Shown: positions 27,362 to 37,464, numbered from the stretch's first letter. The stretch: 38,262 bases of DNA from Vibrio tasmaniensis 1F-187 (GCF_000272405.2 NZ_AJZM02000309.1:1-38262), one strand, 5' to 3'. Made by a program: numbers and translations. Notes: generated by a model from the sequence alone, not told the origin.

Positions 27362-27440
27362 AAAACAAACCTTTCCTAAACCACATAATTCTCTTTGAAG
27401 TGAAGACGTTGAGTTACCGCTAATAGTAACGGCTCTTCCG

Positions 27441-27453
27441 CAAGGTTTCCTTG
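27441..27453 (+). promoter_or_regulatory. Small hairpin in the leader of the membrane-protein gene
   Basis: CAAGG/CCTTG around a TTT loop (27441-27453), in the 217-base gap after the ToxR/CadC-like regulator. A nearby GTTAC/GTAAC pair lies at about 27413-27430. No T-run follows, so it is not a terminator. Its significance is uncertain. Confidence 0.25.
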
Positions 27454-27578
27454 TGCTAACAGGCTTCTCAACATGTTTGATTATTGTTTGGAGTTAGGCT
27501 CGATTGCCTTGCATCAAGCATAAAAACATCGACTTCCACATACTGGTCACCAAATCATTTATTATTTGGGGTATACAC

Positions 27579-28055
27579 ATGTTGAAGAAGTTTGCTTTTC
27601 AGATCATTCCAATTCAGATCTTCTTATTCGTCTTTTGGTTCAAAAATGGCTTTATCGATAAAGTGATGGGCGTGCTACTTGGCTTCATTACGCCCGATAC
27701 CGCTTATGCAGGTGACACTTGGGCTGGCTGGAAAGGCTATATTGTCGGCACTTGGGATAAGAGCCAAGTTGGTCATGTTTTACTGAGCCCTACGTTCGAT
27801 TTTATGTTTCCTATTCTGATTGCTTTGCAATGTTTACCATTTTTATTGGTTCTTCGTTCAGTACTAGCAGGTGAATTCATGGCTGGTAAAGAACGCCCGT
27901 GGTTACTCTATGCGGCATTCGCTTCTCTGTTTGTAACTGCTTGTATGGCTTTCACTCAAACCATCACTGGCGCAAGCGATGGGCAGTATCTATGGCAACT
28001 TATCGGCTTTGGCATGGTTGCCATTATGTATCTGCGTAATGAGCAAGGTAAGTAA
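27579..28055 (+). CDS. Unrecognised four-helix inner-membrane protein
   Basis: The 158-residue product has hydrophobic segments at about 7-25, 74-97, 107-126 and 138-152. Between the first and second is a longer polar loop (about 40-70) containing TAYAGDTWAGWKGYIVGTWD, rich in Trp and Gly. I do not recognise the family. The ATG at 27579 follows a weak GGGG ribosome binding site; an upstream in-frame start at 27504 would add 25 unconvincing residues. It follows the ToxR/CadC-like regulator on the same strand, which might control it. No catalytic motif is evident. Confidence 0.7.
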   Translation: MLKKFAFQIIPIQIFLFVFWFKNGFIDKVMGVLLGFITPDTAYAGDTWAGWKGYIVGTWDKSQVGHVLLSPTFDFMFPILIALQCLPFLLVLRSVLAGEFMAGKERPWLLYAAFASLFVTACMAFTQTITGASDGQYLWQLIGFGMVAIMYLRNEQGK

Positions 28056-28127
28056 GCGTTTCTTTAGATGCGAGATAAGGGGAGTTAGATACAAGTAGAA
28101 GAGATTCGGGATACTAAGATCAAAAAC

Positions 28128-28176
28128 CCCCGTCATTCCCTATCACGCTCGTTCCTCGCTGTAGGGAATGACGGGG
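28128..28176. repeat. REP-like palindromic intergenic repeat
   Basis: CCCCGTCATTCCCTA (28128-28142) is perfectly complementary to TAGGGAATGACGGGG (28162-28176), with a 19-base loop. The CGTCATTCC/GGAATGACG type of palindrome recurs in many gammaproteobacterial intergenic regions, so this is likely one copy of a dispersed family. It lies 3' of both flanking genes. Confidence 0.8.
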
Positions 28177-28301
28177 ATATATAGATGCGAGTAAAACGGG
28201 CTTTTCGTTACTCGTTCACTCGCATTCCGTATCTGCTTTCAACTTGTTATTCGCTACTCCAATCTTCTTTTTGTTTCCCACATCTGCCTTTCAGAAAAGA
28301 A

Positions 28302-28332
28302 AAAGCCCGCAACCTAGGAGGTTGCGGGCTTT
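28302..28332. terminator. Terminator 3' of nptA
   Basis: A 14-base perfect stem (28302-28315 with 28319-28332) has an AGG loop; the A and T ends make it usable on both strands. Confidence 0.92.
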
Positions 28333-28357
28333 GCTATAAGCGATGTTTGTTTTGCTA

Positions 28358-29503
28358 TTAAGCTGTCAGTGCTAACACGCTACCAGGCAGTACAAGGAAT
28401 ACCGCAACAAGATAACCTGCCACTACAGCTTTGTTTTTCACTGCCATGTCTGAAATGATATCAGCGGCTTTCACTGGCAGTTCACGTAGGAACGGAATAC
28501 CAAAGATGAATACCGTAGCCATGATGTTGAACACCAAGTGTACTAGAGCAATCTGTAGTGCGAATACTGCAAACTCACCAGATACTGCTGTCGCTGCTAA
28601 TAGCGCGGTAATACACGTACCGATGTTTGCACCTAAAGTGAATGGGTAAACGTCACGTACTTTAAGAACACCTGAACCAACTAGTGGAACCATCAAACTT
28701 GTTGTCGTTGAAGAAGACTGAACAAGGATAGTAACGATAGAGCCAGAAGCGATACCGTGGATAGGGCCTCGACCAATTGCATTCTTTAGAATCTCACGAG
28801 CACGGCCAACCATTAGGCTCTTCATTAGCTTACCCATTACCGTGATAGCTACGAAGATAGTCGCGATACCTAGAACGATAAGCATAACCCCACCAACAGT
28901 GTCGCCAAACGTTGATAGTGGTTCTTTAATCGCACTTACAACAGGCTTAGTGATTGGCTTGATGAAGTTAAGACCACCCATGCTCATATCACCTGTTGCT
29001 AGCATCGGTGATACTAACCAGTGAGAAATTTTCTCTAGAATACCAAACGCCATCTCTAGTGGTAGGAAGATAGCAACGGCTAATAGGTTAAAGAAGTCGT
29101 GAATCGTCGCACTTGCGAATGCACGTTTGAACTCATCTTTACAACGAACATGACCAAGGCTAACTAGCGTATTGGTTACCGTAGTACCAATGTTCGCACC
29201 CATGATCATAGGGATTGCTAGCTCAACAGGTAAACCACCTGCCACAAGGCCAACGATAATTGAAGTAACTGTACTTGATGATTGAATAAGTGCTGTTGCT
29301 ACTAAACCAATCATTAAGCCTGCAACTGGGTGTGAAGCAAATTCGAAAAGAACTTTTGCTTGCTCGCCTGTTGCCCATTTGAAGCCTGTACCAACCATTG
29401 AAACTGAAAGTAATAGTAGGTAAAGCATGAATGCCAAGTTAGCCCAGCGTAGCCAACGAGTTGTGCTCGAGATAGGCGCTGCTGCAGTAGTAGCTTGGTT
29501 CAT
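28358..29503 (-). CDS. nptA: Sodium/phosphate cotransporter NptA
   Basis: A sodium-driven phosphate importer of the Na/Pi-II (SLC34-like) family. The 381-residue membrane protein shows the two inverted repeat signatures, ALIQSSSTVTSIIVGL and ILVQSSSTTTSLMVPL, each followed by a GANIGT motif. I chose ATG 29503 (MNQATTAAAP), which has GGAG eight bases upstream; the in-frame ATG at 29578 lacks one. It sits divergent to nhaR, the same neighbourhood as the characterised V. cholerae NptA. Phosphate regulation (a Pho box) was not seen clearly. Confidence 0.94.
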   Translation of the reverse strand: MNQATTAAAPISSTTRWLRWANLAFMLYLLLLSVSMVGTGFKWATGEQAKVLFEFASHPVAGLMIGLVATALIQSSSTVTSIIVGLVAGGLPVELAIPMIMGANIGTTVTNTLVSLGHVRCKDEFKRAFASATIHDFFNLLAVAIFLPLEMAFGILEKISHWLVSPMLATGDMSMGGLNFIKPITKPVVSAIKEPLSTFGDTVGGVMLIVLGIATIFVAITVMGKLMKSLMVGRAREILKNAIGRGPIHGIASGSIVTILVQSSSTTTSLMVPLVGSGVLKVRDVYPFTLGANIGTCITALLAATAVSGEFAVFALQIALVHLVFNIMATVFIFGIPFLRELPVKAADIISDMAVKNKAVVAGYLVAVFLVLPGSVLALTA

Positions 29504-29891
29504 AATGTTTTCTCCATTGGACCGTTTTAGTCTGTGTTTGGTCTGTTTGTTTAATCTGAGCGTGATGTTAGAGAACAAATATTTCAGTAATATTACATTT
29601 TGGTTTAGGTGAGACTTTTTTGTGATGATTTGCTCTTTAAATATTTGGTCTTGAAATGGTGGTGGTTTAACTTGTTGTTTTTAAAGTTTTTTGTTCGTGT
29701 TTTTGATAGGTGATGTAGATCTTAAAAGTTAGAGAAAAATTGAAAATAATCGTTGAAATATTACATTATGAAATCAGACACTTCGTAAAAATAAGTAGTA
29801 ATTGATAGTTATGTATAGTTTTTCCGAGCTTGTTGAGTGGAGGTGTCATATTTGATATAACAGGTTATCTTCTCTTTTTTACGGCACATTT
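29504..29891. promoter_or_regulatory. Divergent control region between nptA and nhaR
   Basis: A 388-base AT-rich gap holding the promoters of two divergent genes. AATATTACATT occurs twice in direct orientation (29589-29599 and 29757-29767), which may mark a shared binding site. I see no gene or terminator in it. Confidence 0.45.
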
Positions 29892-30782
29892 ATGTCGCAT
29901 CTCAACTATAACCACCTTTATTACTTCTGGATGGTTTGCAAGCAAGGCTCTGTTACTAAAGCTGCAGAAGCCCTATTCCTAACACCACAAACGGTAACAG
30001 GTCAGATAAAAGCCTTAGAAGAGCGTATGGATGGTAAGTTAACCAAGCGTAATGGTCGCAGTGTTGAGCCGACAGAGCTTGGGCAGTTAGTCTTTAAGTA
30101 TGCTGATCGTATGTTTGGCCTGAGTTACGAGATGCTGGATATCGTGAATTACAGCCAGCACTCCAATATTCTGTTTGATGTTGGCGTCGCGGATGCACTG
30201 TCCAAAAGATTAGTCAGCAAGATATTGATGTCGACAATCCCACCCGATAACAGCATTCATTTACGCTGCTTTGAATCGACTCATGAAATGCTACTTGAAC
30301 AACTTTCTCAGCATAAGCTCGATATGATTTTGTCAGACTGCCCGGTGGATTCTAGCCAAAGCCCAGGCTTGTTTAGTAAAAAGTTGGGTGAGAGTGGTAT
30401 GAGCTTTTTCAGTTCAGGTAATGTGGAAGGTGTTAACTTTCCTGCTGTATTAGAACAAAAGAAACTGTTAATCCCAGGAAGTCGAACTTCGATGGGGCGT
30501 AAAGTACTGCAATGGTTTGATAGACAAGGACTTAAGCCTGATATTTTGGGTGAGTTTGATGACGCGGCATTGATGAAGGCTTTCGCTCGTTACCACCACG
30601 ACGCTATTTTCTTAGCGCCTACGCTATATATGTCAGAGGTTGAGGAAGATACGTCATTGCAATTGTTGGGGGGAATCGAGGAGTTAAAAGAGGAGTACTA
30701 CGTCATATTTGCTGAGAGGATGATCCAACATCCAGCAGTAAAAAATGTATGTGACGCAGATTTTAGCAAATTGTTCGAGTGA
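29892..30782 (+). CDS. nhaR: LysR-type transcriptional activator NhaR
   Basis: A 296-residue LysR-family regulator with an N-terminal winged helix-turn-helix (about 5-62: [40 protein letters not shown]) and a C-terminal effector-binding domain. The [10 protein letters not shown] opening and the [13 protein letters not shown] wing are typical of NhaR, which in E. coli senses sodium and activates nhaA and related genes. Here it sits beside a sodium-coupled phosphate transporter rather than nhaA. That context fits sodium-related regulation but does not prove the target. The annotation as NhaR follows Vibrio convention. Confidence 0.88.
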   Translation: MSHLNYNHLYYFWMVCKQGSVTKAAEALFLTPQTVTGQIKALEERMDGKLTKRNGRSVEPTELGQLVFKYADRMFGLSYEMLDIVNYSQHSNILFDVGVADALSKRLVSKILMSTIPPDNSIHLRCFESTHEMLLEQLSQHKLDMILSDCPVDSSQSPGLFSKKLGESGMSFFSSGNVEGVNFPAVLEQKKLLIPGSRTSMGRKVLQWFDRQGLKPDILGEFDDAALMKAFARYHHDAIFLAPTLYMSEVEEDTSLQLLGGIEELKEEYYVIFAERMIQHPAVKNVCDADFSKLFE

Positions 30783-30882
30783 GCTTGTTTGTTAATGAAT
30801 TGATATCGATTATCATGACTTCATAATCTGCCGGAAATACTGATAACCCGGACTTGGCGTAAAGGTTGTATGGAGCCAAACT

Positions 30883-31176
30883 ATGAACTTAAAAGAGATG
30901 GAGAAGAATTCAGCACAAGCTGTGATTCTACTCAAAGCCATGGCCAATGAGCGTCGCTTACAGATTCTGTGCCTATTGCATGGTACTGAGCTGTCGGTTG
31001 GGGAGTTGTGTGGCAAGTTGGAATTGAGTCAATCTGCTTTATCTCAACATCTTGCTTGGTTGAGAAGAGATGGTTTGGTCGAAACTCGCAAAGAAGCTCA
31101 AACAGTGTATTACACATTGAGCAGTGAAGAAGTAAAAGCGATGATTAACCTGCTGCATGGTATGTACTGCAAGTAG
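30883..31176 (+). CDS. hlyU: ArsR/SmtB-family regulator HlyU
   Basis: A 97-residue dimeric winged-helix protein nearly identical in pattern to V. cholerae HlyU, a regulator that relieves H-NS silencing of hemolysin and RTX-type loci in pathogenic vibrios. The recognition helix is in SQSALSQHLAWLRRDGLV (49-66) and the wing is in ETRKEAQTVYYTL. No ArsR metal-binding ELCVCDL motif is present. Cys30 and Cys96 correspond, allowing for an eight-residue shorter N-terminus, to the redox-active Cys38 and Cys104 reported for V. cholerae HlyU. GGAG seven bases upstream supports ATG 30883. The known neighbourhood nptA-nhaR-hlyU strengthens the call; its targets in this species are unknown. Confidence 0.9.
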   Translation: MNLKEMEKNSAQAVILLKAMANERRLQILCLLHGTELSVGELCGKLELSQSALSQHLAWLRRDGLVETRKEAQTVYYTLSSEEVKAMINLLHGMYCK

Positions 31177-31342
31177 TTTATTGCTGGTGGGGGAAGTGAT
31201 TTCTTACCAGGGGTAGGGTCGACACAAGGAAGTGTCAGTATTTCATGTCGAACGTTAGTGCCTATCAGTAAACCGCATATCTTTAAGTAAACCAAGTAAC
31301 GCTCAGCAAGAAAAATCTCTGTGTTACTCAAAATTTAGATAT

Positions 31343-31370
31343 AAAAAAACCGGCCGAGGCCGGTTTTTTT
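31343..31370. terminator. Bidirectional terminator between hlyU and rpsT
   Basis: CCGGC (31350-31354) pairs with GCCGG (31359-31363) around CGAG, with seven A residues before it and seven T residues after it. It serves both convergent genes. Confidence 0.92.
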
Positions 31371-31396
31371 CGTTTTGCGTTGTAATCAAATTTCTA

Positions 31397-31657
31397 TTAA
31401 AGAGCTTTGATTGCAGCAGCGAAACGAGACTTATGACGTGCAGCTTTATTCTTATGAATAAGGCCTTTAGTCGCCATGCGGTCTAGAAGAGGTGTAACTT
31501 CTACAAGAGCAGCAGTTGCAGCTTCTTTATTGCCAGCTTCAATAGCTGCAATAGTTTTTTTCATGTAAGTGCGCATCATAGAACGACGGCTAGCATTGTG
31601 CTGGCGACGTTTCTCAGCTTGGATAGCGCGCTTCTTAGCAGATTTACTGTTTGCCAA
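31397..31657 (-). CDS. rpsT: Ribosomal protein S20
   Basis: An 86-residue 30S subunit protein bound to 16S rRNA near the base of the body. [23 protein letters not shown] and the all-helical, Lys/Arg/Ala-rich composition are diagnostic. The start codon is TTG (31657-31655), preceded by GGGAG at seven bases. A UUG start is also used by E. coli rpsT, where it limits translation and takes part in autogenous control, so the feature appears conserved. It ends at a strong bidirectional terminator. Confidence 0.98.
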   Translation of the reverse strand: MANSKSAKKRAIQAEKRRQHNASRRSMMRTYMKKTIAAIEAGNKEAATAALVEVTPLLDRMATKGLIHKNKAARHKSRFAAAIKAL

Positions 31658-31703
31658 GGTCTAACTCCCAAAAACTTAGTTCGGTGACAATTTAAGGGCG
31701 AGG

Positions 31704-31732
31704 ACTATCCCTCATAGGCGCTTAATTGTCAA
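31704..31732 (-). promoter_or_regulatory. Candidate rpsT sigma-70 promoter
   Basis: Read on the minus strand: a perfect -35 TTGACA (31732-31727), a 17-base spacer, and -10 GATAGT (31709-31704). A G/C-rich discriminator (CCTCGCCC) follows, as expected for a growth-rate and stringently controlled ribosomal promoter. The leader to the TTG start is about 40 bases. Confidence 0.75.
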
Positions 31733-31907
31733 ATGATTTGTGCAAAAACCAATCGTAGCCAAACAAACTTTGGTATGGAAAGGTCATCGCGGTTAAGATG
31801 GCGGGGATTCTAACAGCATTTTTAGACCAATGCTAATAAATATGCTTCTTAGGACAGGATAGTATTTATCCTCGCTTGAAAGTAATCAACCAGTGTCAGA
31901 GGTTTGT

Positions 31908-33470
31908 GTGAGTAAACGACTATTAAAGTCAGGCCTGATTGTCAGTGCAATGACTTTTGTTTCGCGCGTATTGGGGCTAGTACGTGATGTAGTAGTAGCA
32001 AATTTGATGGGAGCAGGAGCGAGTGCCGACGTATTTTTCTTCGCTAATAAAATCCCTAATTTCTTACGTCGACTTTTCGCAGAAGGTGCCTTTTCTCAAG
32101 CGTTTGTTCCTGTATTAACAGAATATCACGCTGCTGGTGATAAAGATAAGACTCGAGATTTAATTGCCAAAGTATCGGGCACGCTCGGGGTACTAGTTTC
32201 TATCGTCACCGTTATCGGGGTGTTGGGCTCGGGTGTCATCACTGCGATGTTTGGCGCAGGTTGGTTTATCGATTGGTTAAATGATGGCCCAGCAGCACCA
32301 AAATTTGAGCTGGCGAGCTTTATGCTCAAGATTACCTTTCCTTATTTATGGTTTATCACCTTTGTTGCTTTATCTGGTGCAATCCTCAATACCATGGGCA
32401 AATTTGCGGTTTCGTCATTTACCCCTGTGTTCCTGAACGTAATGATCATAGGTTCAGCATGGTTTATCTCTCCTAATTTAGAACAACCCGAAATTGGCTT
32501 GGCCATCGGTGTGTTTCTTGGTGGTTTAGTCCAGTTCCTTTTCCAAATGCCTTTCTTGATTAAAGCGGGTGTGTTGGTTAAGCCGAAGTGGGGGTGGAGA
32601 GATCCCGGTGTAGTTAAGATCCGGACGCTAATGATCCCTGCCTTGTTTGGTGTGTCAGTGAGCCAAATCAACTTGTTGTTCGATACCTTCATTGCCAGCT
32701 TTCTAGCAACCGGCTCTATCAGTTGGCTATATTATTCGGATCGATTATTGGAATTCCCACTCGGTTTGTTTGGTATTGCTATTGCGACGGTTATTCTTCC
32801 TGCTTTGTCGCGTAAACACGTAGACGCTCAAGGGGAAGGGTTTGCTCATACAATGGACTGGGGCGTGCGCATGGTTTTATTGCTAGGCATTCCTGCAATG
32901 TTAGGTCTTATTGTTTTAGCAAAGCCGATGCTGATGGTGCTCTTCATGCGTGGCGAGTTTTCACCACACGATGTACAGCAGGCTTCCATGTCTTTGGTGG
33001 CATACGCTTCAGGCTTGCTTAACTTCATGTTGATTAAAGTGTTGGCTCCGGGCTATTACTCACGTCAAGATACTAAAACTCCTGTGAAGTACGGCATCAT
33101 TGCGATGGTCACTAACATGGTGTTCAACGCGATTTTCGCTTATTTCTATGGTTATGTTGGTTTGGCAATCGCAACGGCGTTATCTGCGTTCGTGAACATG
33201 ACTCTACTTTATCGTGGTCTGCATATAGCGGGTGTTTATCGTTTAACCAAGACTACATTGTTGTTTAGCCTTAAATTATTAGTATCTGGAACTGTGATGG
33301 TTGGCGTGATTTTATGGCAACTAGACAATATGCAGCTGTGGCTTGATTGGAGCTTCAACCAAAGAGCGTTGACGCTAACAGGGTTGATCGCACTTGGTGG
33401 CTTTGCTTATATTGTGTCGGTACTGGTTTTAGGTATCCGAGTAAAACATTTAAAAGCAGCGACAGATTAA
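31908..33470 (+). CDS. murJ: Lipid II flippase MurJ (MviN)
   Basis: Flips lipid-linked peptidoglycan precursor across the inner membrane; essential for wall synthesis. The 520-residue protein has about fourteen membrane segments of the MOP exporter superfamily. The N-terminal SAMTFVSRVLGLVRDVVVANLMGAG and LRRLFAEGAFSQAFVPVL blocks hold the conserved Arg residues of the central cavity. I chose GTG 31908 (MSKRLLKSG), with AGAGG five bases upstream, over GTG 31893. It lies between rpsT and ribF, an insertion relative to the E. coli rpsT-ribF-ileS order. Confidence 0.96.
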   Translation: MSKRLLKSGLIVSAMTFVSRVLGLVRDVVVANLMGAGASADVFFFANKIPNFLRRLFAEGAFSQAFVPVLTEYHAAGDKDKTRDLIAKVSGTLGVLVSIVTVIGVLGSGVITAMFGAGWFIDWLNDGPAAPKFELASFMLKITFPYLWFITFVALSGAILNTMGKFAVSSFTPVFLNVMIIGSAWFISPNLEQPEIGLAIGVFLGGLVQFLFQMPFLIKAGVLVKPKWGWRDPGVVKIRTLMIPALFGVSVSQINLLFDTFIASFLATGSISWLYYSDRLLEFPLGLFGIAIATVILPALSRKHVDAQGEGFAHTMDWGVRMVLLLGIPAMLGLIVLAKPMLMVLFMRGEFSPHDVQQASMSLVAYASGLLNFMLIKVLAPGYYSRQDTKTPVKYGIIAMVTNMVFNAIFAYFYGYVGLAIATALSAFVNMTLLYRGLHIAGVYRLTKTTLLFSLKLLVSGTVMVGVILWQLDNMQLWLDWSFNQRALTLTGLIALGGFAYIVSVLVLGIRVKHLKAATD

Positions 33471-33540
33471 TACTGATTAGTATATAATCCGTCGGTTTCA
33501 CACAATAAATGATGCAAATAACAGGTTTTAGCTGATCACA

Positions 33541-34476
33541 ATGGAACTGATCCGAGGTATACACAATATTAAAGCACAGCATCATGGCTGTGTATTAACC
33601 ATAGGTAACTTCGATGGTGTTCATTTAGGGCATCAAGAGGTTCTGAGTCAGGTTTCTAAACAAGCTACAGCTCTGGGACTCCCTTCTGTTGTCATGACGT
33701 TTGAACCGCAACCTATGGAGTTGTTTGCTAAAGGTCGAGCGCCAGCGCGTTTAACTCGCTTACGAGATAAGTACGTGCAATTGAGCAAGCTAGAGATTAG
33801 TCGTTTATTGTGTGTGAATTTCAATCAGTATTTTGCAAGCTTGTCTGCGGAAGCGTTCATTAAGGATCTTTTGGTTGATAAGCTTGGTGTGAAATTCTTG
33901 GTGGTTGGTGACGACTTTTGCTTTGGCAAAGGCCGAACAGGTAATTTCGCTATGCTTAAAGAAGCGGGCGAAAAATATGGTTTTGAGGTGGTGAGCACCC
34001 AAAGCTATTGCTTAAACCAATTACGAGTAAGCAGCACTGAGATACGAAATGCGTTAGCGGCCAATGACTTGGCTTCTAGTGCTACCATGCTTGGGCGTGA
34101 CTACAGTATCAGTGGTCGTGTTTCTCATGGTCGTAAACTAGGGAGAACTATCGGTTTCCCTACCGCTAATATTCCATTAAAACGTTGTGTTTCTCCTGTG
34201 TCGGGAGTGTATGTTGTTGAAGCATTAGATATCGACGGTGTTCCTGTTGGTGGTGTTGCTAATATTGGACAACGACCAACAGTTAATGGTGTAAGGCAGC
34301 AATTAGAAGTACATTTTTTTGACTTTAAAGCCAATTTATATGGTAAACAGTTAGAAGTACGACTTTTGCACAAACTGCGCGACGAGATAAAATTTGAATC
34401 GTTCGACGCACTAAAGAATCAAATAGAATTGGATGCTGAAGCCGCAAGGGTGTGGCTGCTTCAGCTAAAGAATTAG
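33541..34476 (+). CDS. ribF: Bifunctional riboflavin kinase / FAD synthetase
   Basis: Converts riboflavin to FMN and FMN to FAD. The 311-residue protein has an N-terminal nucleotidyltransferase domain (about 1-180), with the adenylyl-transferase signature GNFDGVHLGHQEVL near residue 22 and the SSTEIRNAL motif around 160. The C-terminal riboflavin kinase domain (about 185-310) has GRTIGFPTANI, with its conserved PTAN, and the GVYVV, GVANIGQRPT and EVHFFDF strands. The ileS gene begins 63 bases later, so the two probably share a transcript as in E. coli. Confidence 0.97.
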   Translation: MELIRGIHNIKAQHHGCVLTIGNFDGVHLGHQEVLSQVSKQATALGLPSVVMTFEPQPMELFAKGRAPARLTRLRDKYVQLSKLEISRLLCVNFNQYFASLSAEAFIKDLLVDKLGVKFLVVGDDFCFGKGRTGNFAMLKEAGEKYGFEVVSTQSYCLNQLRVSSTEIRNALAANDLASSATMLGRDYSISGRVSHGRKLGRTIGFPTANIPLKRCVSPVSGVYVVEALDIDGVPVGGVANIGQRPTVNGVRQQLEVHFFDFKANLYGKQLEVRLLHKLRDEIKFESFDALKNQIELDAEAARVWLLQLKN

Positions 34477-34539
34477 TCGGATGATTCCACCGATTAACAT
34501 AATGTCTAACTTCGCCCAATATAACGGAATTAAGAATCG

Positions 34540-37398
34540 ATGAGTGATTATAAAGATACCCTGAACTTACCAGAAACAGGGTTCCCAATGCGCGGCAATC
34601 TGGCAAATCGTGAACCAGAAATGCTGAAGCGTTGGTACAAAGAAGATCTTTACGGCGAAATCCGTAAGGCAAAGAAAGGTAAAAAATCTTTCGTGCTGCA
34701 TGATGGCCCTCCATACGCGAACGGCGACATTCACATTGGCCACGCGCTGAATAAGATTCTTAAAGACATTATTATCAAATCTAAGACCCTTTCTGGTTTT
34801 GATGCACCGTACATCCCAGGTTGGGACTGTCACGGTCTTCCAATCGAGTTAATGGTTGAGAAGAAGAAAGGTAAGCCTGGTCAGAAGATTTCGGCTGCTG
34901 AATTCCGCGAAGAGTGTCGTAAGTACGCTGCGGGCCAAGTTGAAGGTCAGAAAGAGAGCTTCAAACGTCTTGGTATCATGGGCGAGTGGGATAAACCTTA
35001 CCGCACTATGGATTTCGGCACTGAAGCGAACATCATTCGTTCTCTAGGCAAAATCGCAGACAAAGGTCACCTTCTTAAAGGTTTCAAACCCGTTCACTGG
35101 TGTACTGACTGTGGTTCTGCTTTGGCTGAAGCTGAAGTTGAATATAAAGATAAAGTTTCTCCATCTATCGATGTGAAATTTACAGCAGCTGACGAAGCGG
35201 CGCTTCTAGAGAAATTTACTCTAGCGGAAGGTCACGCGGGTCAGGGCGAAATCTCTATCGTTATCTGGACGACAACACCGTGGACTCTGCCTGCTAACCG
35301 CGCAGTATGTTTACGTGATGATCTTGAATACGTACTTATCCAAGTTGAAGCGAATGGCGAACAGCCAGCTCAACGTATCGTTGTTGCTTCTGAACTAGCA
35401 AAAGACGTAATGGATCGTACAGGTATCGAGCACTTCCATAACCTTGGTTTTGCGACTGGTGCTGATCTTGAGCTTTCTCAGTTCAACCACCCGTTCTACG
35501 ATTTTACTGTTCCTGCTGTTCTTGGCGACCACGTTACAACGGATTCAGGTACTGGTGTGGTTCACACTGCGCCTGGTCATGGTCAAGAGGATTTCGTGGT
35601 TGGTAAGAAGTACGACCTAGAAATCGCTAACCCAGTAGGCTCAAACGGCGTTTACCTGCCAGATACTGAGCTATTTGCTGGTCAGCATGTATTCAAAGCG
35701 AACGATTCTGTTTTAGAAGTTCTAAAAGAGAAAGGTGCACTACTGCATCACCACGCTTACGAGCACAGCTACCCACACTGTTGGAGACATAAAACTCCAA
35801 TCATCTTCCGTGCAACACCGCAGTGGTTCATCTCTATGGATCAAGCTGGCCTACGTGCAAAAGCACTAGAGTCAACGAAGAGTGTTGAATGGATGCCAGA
35901 ATGGGGTCAAAGCCGTATCGAAGGTATGATCGAAGGTCGCCCTGAGTGGTGTATCTCTCGTCAACGTACTTGGGGTGTGCCAATTGCTCTGTTCGTTCAT
36001 AAAGAAACATCAGAACTTCACCCAGATAGCCCAGCTCTTATTGAAAAAGTAGCGAAGCTTGTGGAAGAAAAAGGCATTCAAGCTTGGTGGGATGTCGATG
36101 CTGCTGAACTGATGGGTGCTGAAGACGCTGACAAGTACGAGAAAGTACTTGATACGTTAGACGTATGGTTCGACTCAGGTGTAACGCACTTCTCTGTTGT
36201 GGATTCTCGTGAAGAGTACAACTTCCCGAATGAAGAAAGAACGCACAGTGCTGATCTGTACCTTGAAGGTTCTGACCAACACCGTGGCTGGTTCCAGTCA
36301 TCTTTGATTTCATCTATCGCGATGAAAGACGAAGCACCATACAAGCAAGTGCTAACGCACGGTTTCGTGGTTGATGGTAACGGCCGTAAGATGTCTAAAT
36401 CTATCGGTAACGTTGTTGCTCCTAAAGATGTAACCAACAAGCTAGGCGCAGATATTCTACGTCTATGGGTTGCTTCTACGGATTACACTAACGAAGTTGC
36501 GGTTTCTGACGAGATCCTTAAGCGTTCTGCTGATGCATACCGTCGTATTCGTAACACGGCTCGTTTCTTCCTAGCGAACTTGAACGGTTTCAACCCTGAA
36601 ACTGACCTAGTGCCTGCTGAAGAAATGGTCGCACTTGATCGCTGGGCTGTTGGCCGTGCTCAAGCGGCACAAGAAGAGATTGTTAAAGCATACGGTGAGT
36701 ACAACACTCACGGTGTGACTCAACGTCTAATGCAGTTCTGTTCTATCGAAATGGGTTCTTTCTACCTAGACGTAATTAAAGACCGTCAGTACACAGCGAA
36801 ACAGGGCAGCCATGCTCAACGTAGCTGTCAAACGGCACTTTACTACATCGTAGAAGCTCTAGTTCGTTGGATGGCGCCTATCATGTCGTTCACTGCAGAT
36901 GAAATCTGGAACGAGATGCCTGGCGAACGCGACACGTTTGTATTCACAGGCGAGTGGTTCGAAGGCCTATTTGGTCTTGCTGACGACGAAGAGCTAAGCA
37001 ACGAATTCTGGACTGAAATCCAGTCAGTTCGTGGCGCAGTGAACAAGCTTCTTGAAGATGCTCGTAAAGAGAAAACGATCGGTGGTGCATTGCAGGCTGA
37101 AGTGACTCTATACGCTGACGACGCACTGGCTGCTAAAATCAACAAGCTAGAAGATGAGCTACGTTTCGTACTTATTACTTCTGCTGCGGTTGTTAAACCA
37201 CTTAGCGATAAGTCTGATACAGCTCAAGCGACAGACGTTGAAGGTCTGTACGTTGAAGTTGCAGCAACTGAAGCTGAGAAGTGTGACCGTTGCTGGCACC
37301 ACACTCCAGATGTAGGCACAATTGAAGGTCACGAGAAAGTTTGTGGTCGTTGTGTGTCGAACATCGACGGTGAAGGCGAAGTGCGTAAGTACGCATAA
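34540..37398 (+). CDS. ileS: Isoleucyl-tRNA synthetase (class I)
   Basis: Charges tRNA(Ile) and edits misactivated valine. The 952-residue protein has HIGH at 65-68, an editing domain (CP1, roughly 180-400: [16 protein letters not shown] and the [16 protein letters not shown] region), KMSKS at 617-621, and a C-terminal zinc-binding knuckle with Cys915, Cys918, Cys935 and Cys938 (CDRCWHH and CGRC). That zinc-binding C-terminus is typical of the bacterial mupirocin-sensitive type. It follows ribF, and codon use looks biased, as in highly expressed genes. Confidence 0.98.
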   Translation: MSDYKDTLNLPETGFPMRGNLANREPEMLKRWYKEDLYGEIRKAKKGKKSFVLHDGPPYANGDIHIGHALNKILKDIIIKSKTLSGFDAPYIPGWDCHGLPIELMVEKKKGKPGQKISAAEFREECRKYAAGQVEGQKESFKRLGIMGEWDKPYRTMDFGTEANIIRSLGKIADKGHLLKGFKPVHWCTDCGSALAEAEVEYKDKVSPSIDVKFTAADEAALLEKFTLAEGHAGQGEISIVIWTTTPWTLPANRAVCLRDDLEYVLIQVEANGEQPAQRIVVASELAKDVMDRTGIEHFHNLGFATGADLELSQFNHPFYDFTVPAVLGDHVTTDSGTGVVHTAPGHGQEDFVVGKKYDLEIANPVGSNGVYLPDTELFAGQHVFKANDSVLEVLKEKGALLHHHAYEHSYPHCWRHKTPIIFRATPQWFISMDQAGLRAKALESTKSVEWMPEWGQSRIEGMIEGRPEWCISRQRTWGVPIALFVHKETSELHPDSPALIEKVAKLVEEKGIQAWWDVDAAELMGAEDADKYEKVLDTLDVWFDSGVTHFSVVDSREEYNFPNEERTHSADLYLEGSDQHRGWFQSSLISSIAMKDEAPYKQVLTHGFVVDGNGRKMSKSIGNVVAPKDVTNKLGADILRLWVASTDYTNEVAVSDEILKRSADAYRRIRNTARFFLANLNGFNPETDLVPAEEMVALDRWAVGRAQAAQEEIVKAYGEYNTHGVTQRLMQFCSIEMGSFYLDVIKDRQYTAKQGSHAQRSCQTALYYIVEALVRWMAPIMSFTADEIWNEMPGERDTFVFTGEWFEGLFGLADDEELSNEFWTEIQSVRGAVNKLLEDARKEKTIGGALQAEVTLYADDALAAKINKLEDELRFVLITSAAVVKPLSDKSDTAQATDVEGLYVEVAATEAEKCDRCWHHTPDVGTIEGHEKVCGRCVSNIDGEGEVRKYA

Positions 37399-37437
37399 CG
37401 ACTCAGAGAAAGACTGAACTTTTTGTAAAAATCATAG

Positions 37438-37464
37438 CCCCAGTACCAACTGGGGTTATTTTTA
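37438..37464 (+). terminator. Candidate terminator between ileS and lspA
   Basis: CCCCAGT (37438-37444) pairs with ACTGGGG (37449-37455) around ACCA, followed by TTATTTTTA. The T-run is interrupted by one A, so some read-through is likely. lspA may also have its own promoter in the 158-base gap. Confidence 0.7.
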
